From an uncultured Prevotella sp. (GTDB lineage Bacteria > Bacteroidota > Bacteroidia > Bacteroidales > Bacteroidaceae), in contig USJD01000141.1 in NCBI GenBank assembly GCA_900554835.1, forward strand, positions 1 to 9,481: a DNA stretch of 9,481 bases. The letters run 5' to 3'. The notes under the pieces are model-generated. The model was not told the DNA's origin. It did no database searches and was given only the letters and a program-made list of their open reading frames with translations. Both the position numbers and the translations under genes were made by a program. Shown piece after piece: positions 8,377-9,481 of this stretch (the stretch's first letter is position 1; every line of letters starts with the position of its first letter).

Positions 8377-8485
8377 TAATAAAAAAATAACGTGGTACAT
8401 TTTTGTATTGCTTTCAGAAAGCGATACATATTAAAAAGATAGAGTATCAAACTCTTCTTATGTATTATATTTGGAGAACGAAAAA
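8377..8485 (+). other. Spacer with a strong inverted repeat between immunity gene and small membrane protein gene
   Basis: This AT-rich 109-base gap contains an almost perfect inverted repeat at 8404-8428: arms TGTATTGCTTT and AAAGCGATACA around CAG, with one G-T wobble. A weaker bulged hairpin follows at about 8436-8459 (AGAGT, loop ATCAA, ACTCT). Neither is followed by a T run, so neither is a textbook intrinsic terminator. They may end or stabilise the operon mRNA, or mark a cassette boundary. GGAG at 8473-8476 is a plausible ribosome binding site for the ATG at 8486. Confidence 0.5.
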
Positions 8486-8935
8486 ATGAAAAAAAAATAC
8501 ATATATCTCATAATAATTGTGCCTATCTTTGTATTTCTTTTGCTATGGCTGAACAATATATTGTCGTATAGTAGAAGAATTGGAGATACTCGCTTCTATC
8601 TTGTGGAGACATTTGCTACTTCAAAAAAAGGCAAGCCATTAGCTAGATTATTTTATAAGCAAACTGACGGTCTTGGGTACGATGGAGAATTAACATATGA
8701 ATTTCCAAAAGTAATTCTGTGGAATGACAAGTATCTCATAGCCAAGAACTATAATGGCGACAGTCCTGCTATTACTAGCTATACTGTAATCAACCTAAAA
8801 TGTACGAACACAATAAATAACATGAGCTCTTGTATTCGTAAATTTACAAAAAAAAATGATTATGAAAATTTTCTGAAAGAAAATAATATTAAAGAATCCG
8901 CAATGAACAAGACAGGCAACCATATATTGTGGTAA
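8486..8935 (+). CDS. Small single-pass membrane protein of unknown family, possible orphan immunity protein
   Basis: I place the start at ATG 8486 (149 residues), because GGAG lies 9 bases upstream and the product begins MKKKYIYLIIIVPIF; the in-frame TTG at 8471 would add five residues and overlap that site. Residues ~4-25 form one strong membrane segment or uncleaved signal anchor. The rest is a soluble, probably periplasmic domain: RIGDTRFYLVETFA, then YDGELTYEFPKVILWNDKYLIAKN, SYTVINL, and a Lys/Asn-rich C-terminus with two Cys (LKCTN, SSCIRK). I see no catalytic motif and do not recognise the family. The gene sits between two immunity-like genes, directly before a toxin-tail remnant, so it may be an orphan immunity gene kept from a displaced toxin. 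That is inference from position only. Confidence 0.7.
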   Translation: MKKKYIYLIIIVPIFVFLLLWLNNILSYSRRIGDTRFYLVETFATSKKGKPLARLFYKQTDGLGYDGELTYEFPKVILWNDKYLIAKNYNGDSPAITSYTVINLKCTNTINNMSSCIRKFTKKNDYENFLKENNIKESAMNKTGNHILW

Positions 8936-8945
8936 AAAAGTTTAA

Positions 8946-9056
8946 GGTCTTGTTTTACCAGGTATGACAATTGGCATTCCTATGGGATTAACACCAACTC
9001 ATACTATATACGATTTCTTAAAATTTAAACTACCAGAGCCATGGGAAAGTTATTAA
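8946..9056 (+). pseudogene. Remnant of an RHS toxin C-terminal tail
   Basis: The frame from 8946 encodes GLVLPGMTIGIPMGLTPTHT, IYDFLKFKLP and EPWESY: 36 residues matching the last 36 of the complete toxin with one substitution (Ala to Val). An in-frame TAA at 8943-8945 immediately precedes it, and no RHS core or lipase Ser motif lies upstream, so it is a displaced tail rather than a toxin gene. It keeps the candidate catalytic His. The ATG at 8964 could still start a 30-codon reading frame that ends at 9056 and overlaps the next gene by 16 bases. Confidence 0.88.
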
Positions 9057-9085
9057 AAAAGCTATTTTACGCACTACTCATTTGT
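8946..9085 (+). repeat. Direct repeat copy B: toxin tail/immunity start junction
   Basis: This is the second copy of the 140-base junction described at 7703-7842. Upstream similarity fades within a few bases (AAAAGG-TTGGTCTTG against AAAAAGTTTAAGGTCTTG), so the left edge is close to 8936-8946. On the right, similarity decays gradually into the lipoprotein gene. Confidence 0.95.
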
Positions 9086-9481
9086 GGGTTTCTCTACTCA
9101 TGTGTCTATCACAAAATGACACACATGAGTAGCGATGAGTTGGCATGGGTTGCTAATAGAAAAGCAGGAGAAATCATGTATTTCAAATCCCAATCAGGCA
9201 AAGTAGATACTATCAAAACATTAGAAGTATTTATTCATAATTCCTTAGACCCTATAAATTGGGGCTACTTCAACACAAGTTCTAAATCGTACATAGCAAC
9301 AGCTAATGTTAGGTATGGTATTAATAAAAATGATGGAGGAATTTTGAGCATTGAAAAAAAACTTAACCATAAGTCAATATGCTTTTCTTCTATACTATCC
9401 GAAGGATGGCAATATGATGTTCCACTAAAGGTAACCAGCCTGCGAATACGGAATGTCACGCTTGACGATGTAATGATTTTC
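9041..9481 (+). CDS. Second immunity-like lipoprotein, paralogue of the 7798 gene (3' end outside window)
   Basis: This reading frame is open from the ATG at 9041 to the window edge (147 codons). The signal region MGKLLKKLFYALLICGFLYSC has a good lipobox, with Cys21. It aligns with the 7798 product without gaps for at least 57 residues (47 of 57 identical by hand count: SSDEL, NRK, GEIMYFKSQ). It then diverges strongly and meets again at LDDVMIF against LDDVMFF. It starts 16 bases before the end of the toxin-tail remnant, copying the overlap of the intact toxin/immunity pair. It is probably an orphan immunity protein against a related lipase tip; cognate specificity is unknown. No separate promoter was found, so it may depend on read-through from upstream. 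Confidence 0.82.
   Translation, partial: MGKLLKKLFYALLICGFLYSCVYHKMTHMSSDELAWVANRKAGEIMYFKSQSGKVDTIKTLEVFIHNSLDPINWGYFNTSSKSYIATANVRYGINKNDGGILSIEKKLNHKSICFSSILSEGWQYDVPLKVTSLRIRNVTLDDVMIF

Noticed and set aside
8398..8405. CATTTTTG as a possible -7 promoter element
   Set aside because: The first base mismatches the consensus, no -33 element is visible, and it overlaps the inverted repeat.
8466..8473. TATATTTG matching the Bacteroidetes -7 element just upstream of the small membrane protein gene
   Set aside because: It ends only 12 bases before the ATG, overlaps the likely ribosome binding site, and has no TTTG-like element at the right distance upstream.
9265..9459. Minus-strand frame near the right edge
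   Set aside because: It is antisense to the second immunity-like gene, which is supported by clear homology to its paralogue.

Overview
The window looks like a piece of a Bacteroidales chromosome (Bacteroides/Prevotella-like). The evidence is the style of the YifB/ComM tail, a TAnnTTTG promoter element, signal peptides cut before Gln, Bacteroidetes-type RHS families (an SpvB-like N-terminal module and a DUF6443-like module), and a Por_Secre_tail-like C-terminal domain. This placement rests on family recognition only. All supported genes are on the + strand.

Layout. Positions 1-531 hold the 3' end of a housekeeping yifB/comM-type AAA+ ATPase gene, near 50% GC in the lines I counted. A 122-base spacer with a plausible promoter follows. 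The rest is an AT-richer accessory island. Its first part (654-8376) is a compact four-gene transcription unit: (1) a 949-residue secreted SpvB/YD-repeat protein; (2) a 353-residue secreted protein with a sorting-domain-like C-terminus; (3) a 1071-residue DUF6443/RHS protein with an RHS core ending at DPDG and a roughly 227-residue tip resembling an alpha/beta-hydrolase lipase; (4) a lipoprotein gene whose start overlaps the end of the toxin gene by 16 bases, which is probably the immunity gene.

From 8377 to the end lies a cassette graveyard or reservoir. It has a hairpin-bearing spacer, a small single-pass membrane protein gene (possible orphan immunity gene), a promoterless remnant of the last 36 toxin codons, and a second immunity-like lipoprotein gene that runs off the window. 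The second toxin-tail/immunity junction is a direct repeat of the first: 140 bp with 3 mismatches at a constant offset of 1243.

Working model. Genes 1 and 3 may together make an RHS shell split over two polypeptides, as TcB and TcC do in Tc toxins, enclosing a lipase-like tip. The sorting-domain protein may be a secretion or assembly partner. The lipoprotein would protect the producer's own envelope. The downstream duplicated junction supplies homology for swapping toxin tips and keeps extra immunity genes. Toxicity, immunity, export route and shell assembly are all inferred. No VgrG, PAAR, Hcp or secretion-machine gene is present in the window.
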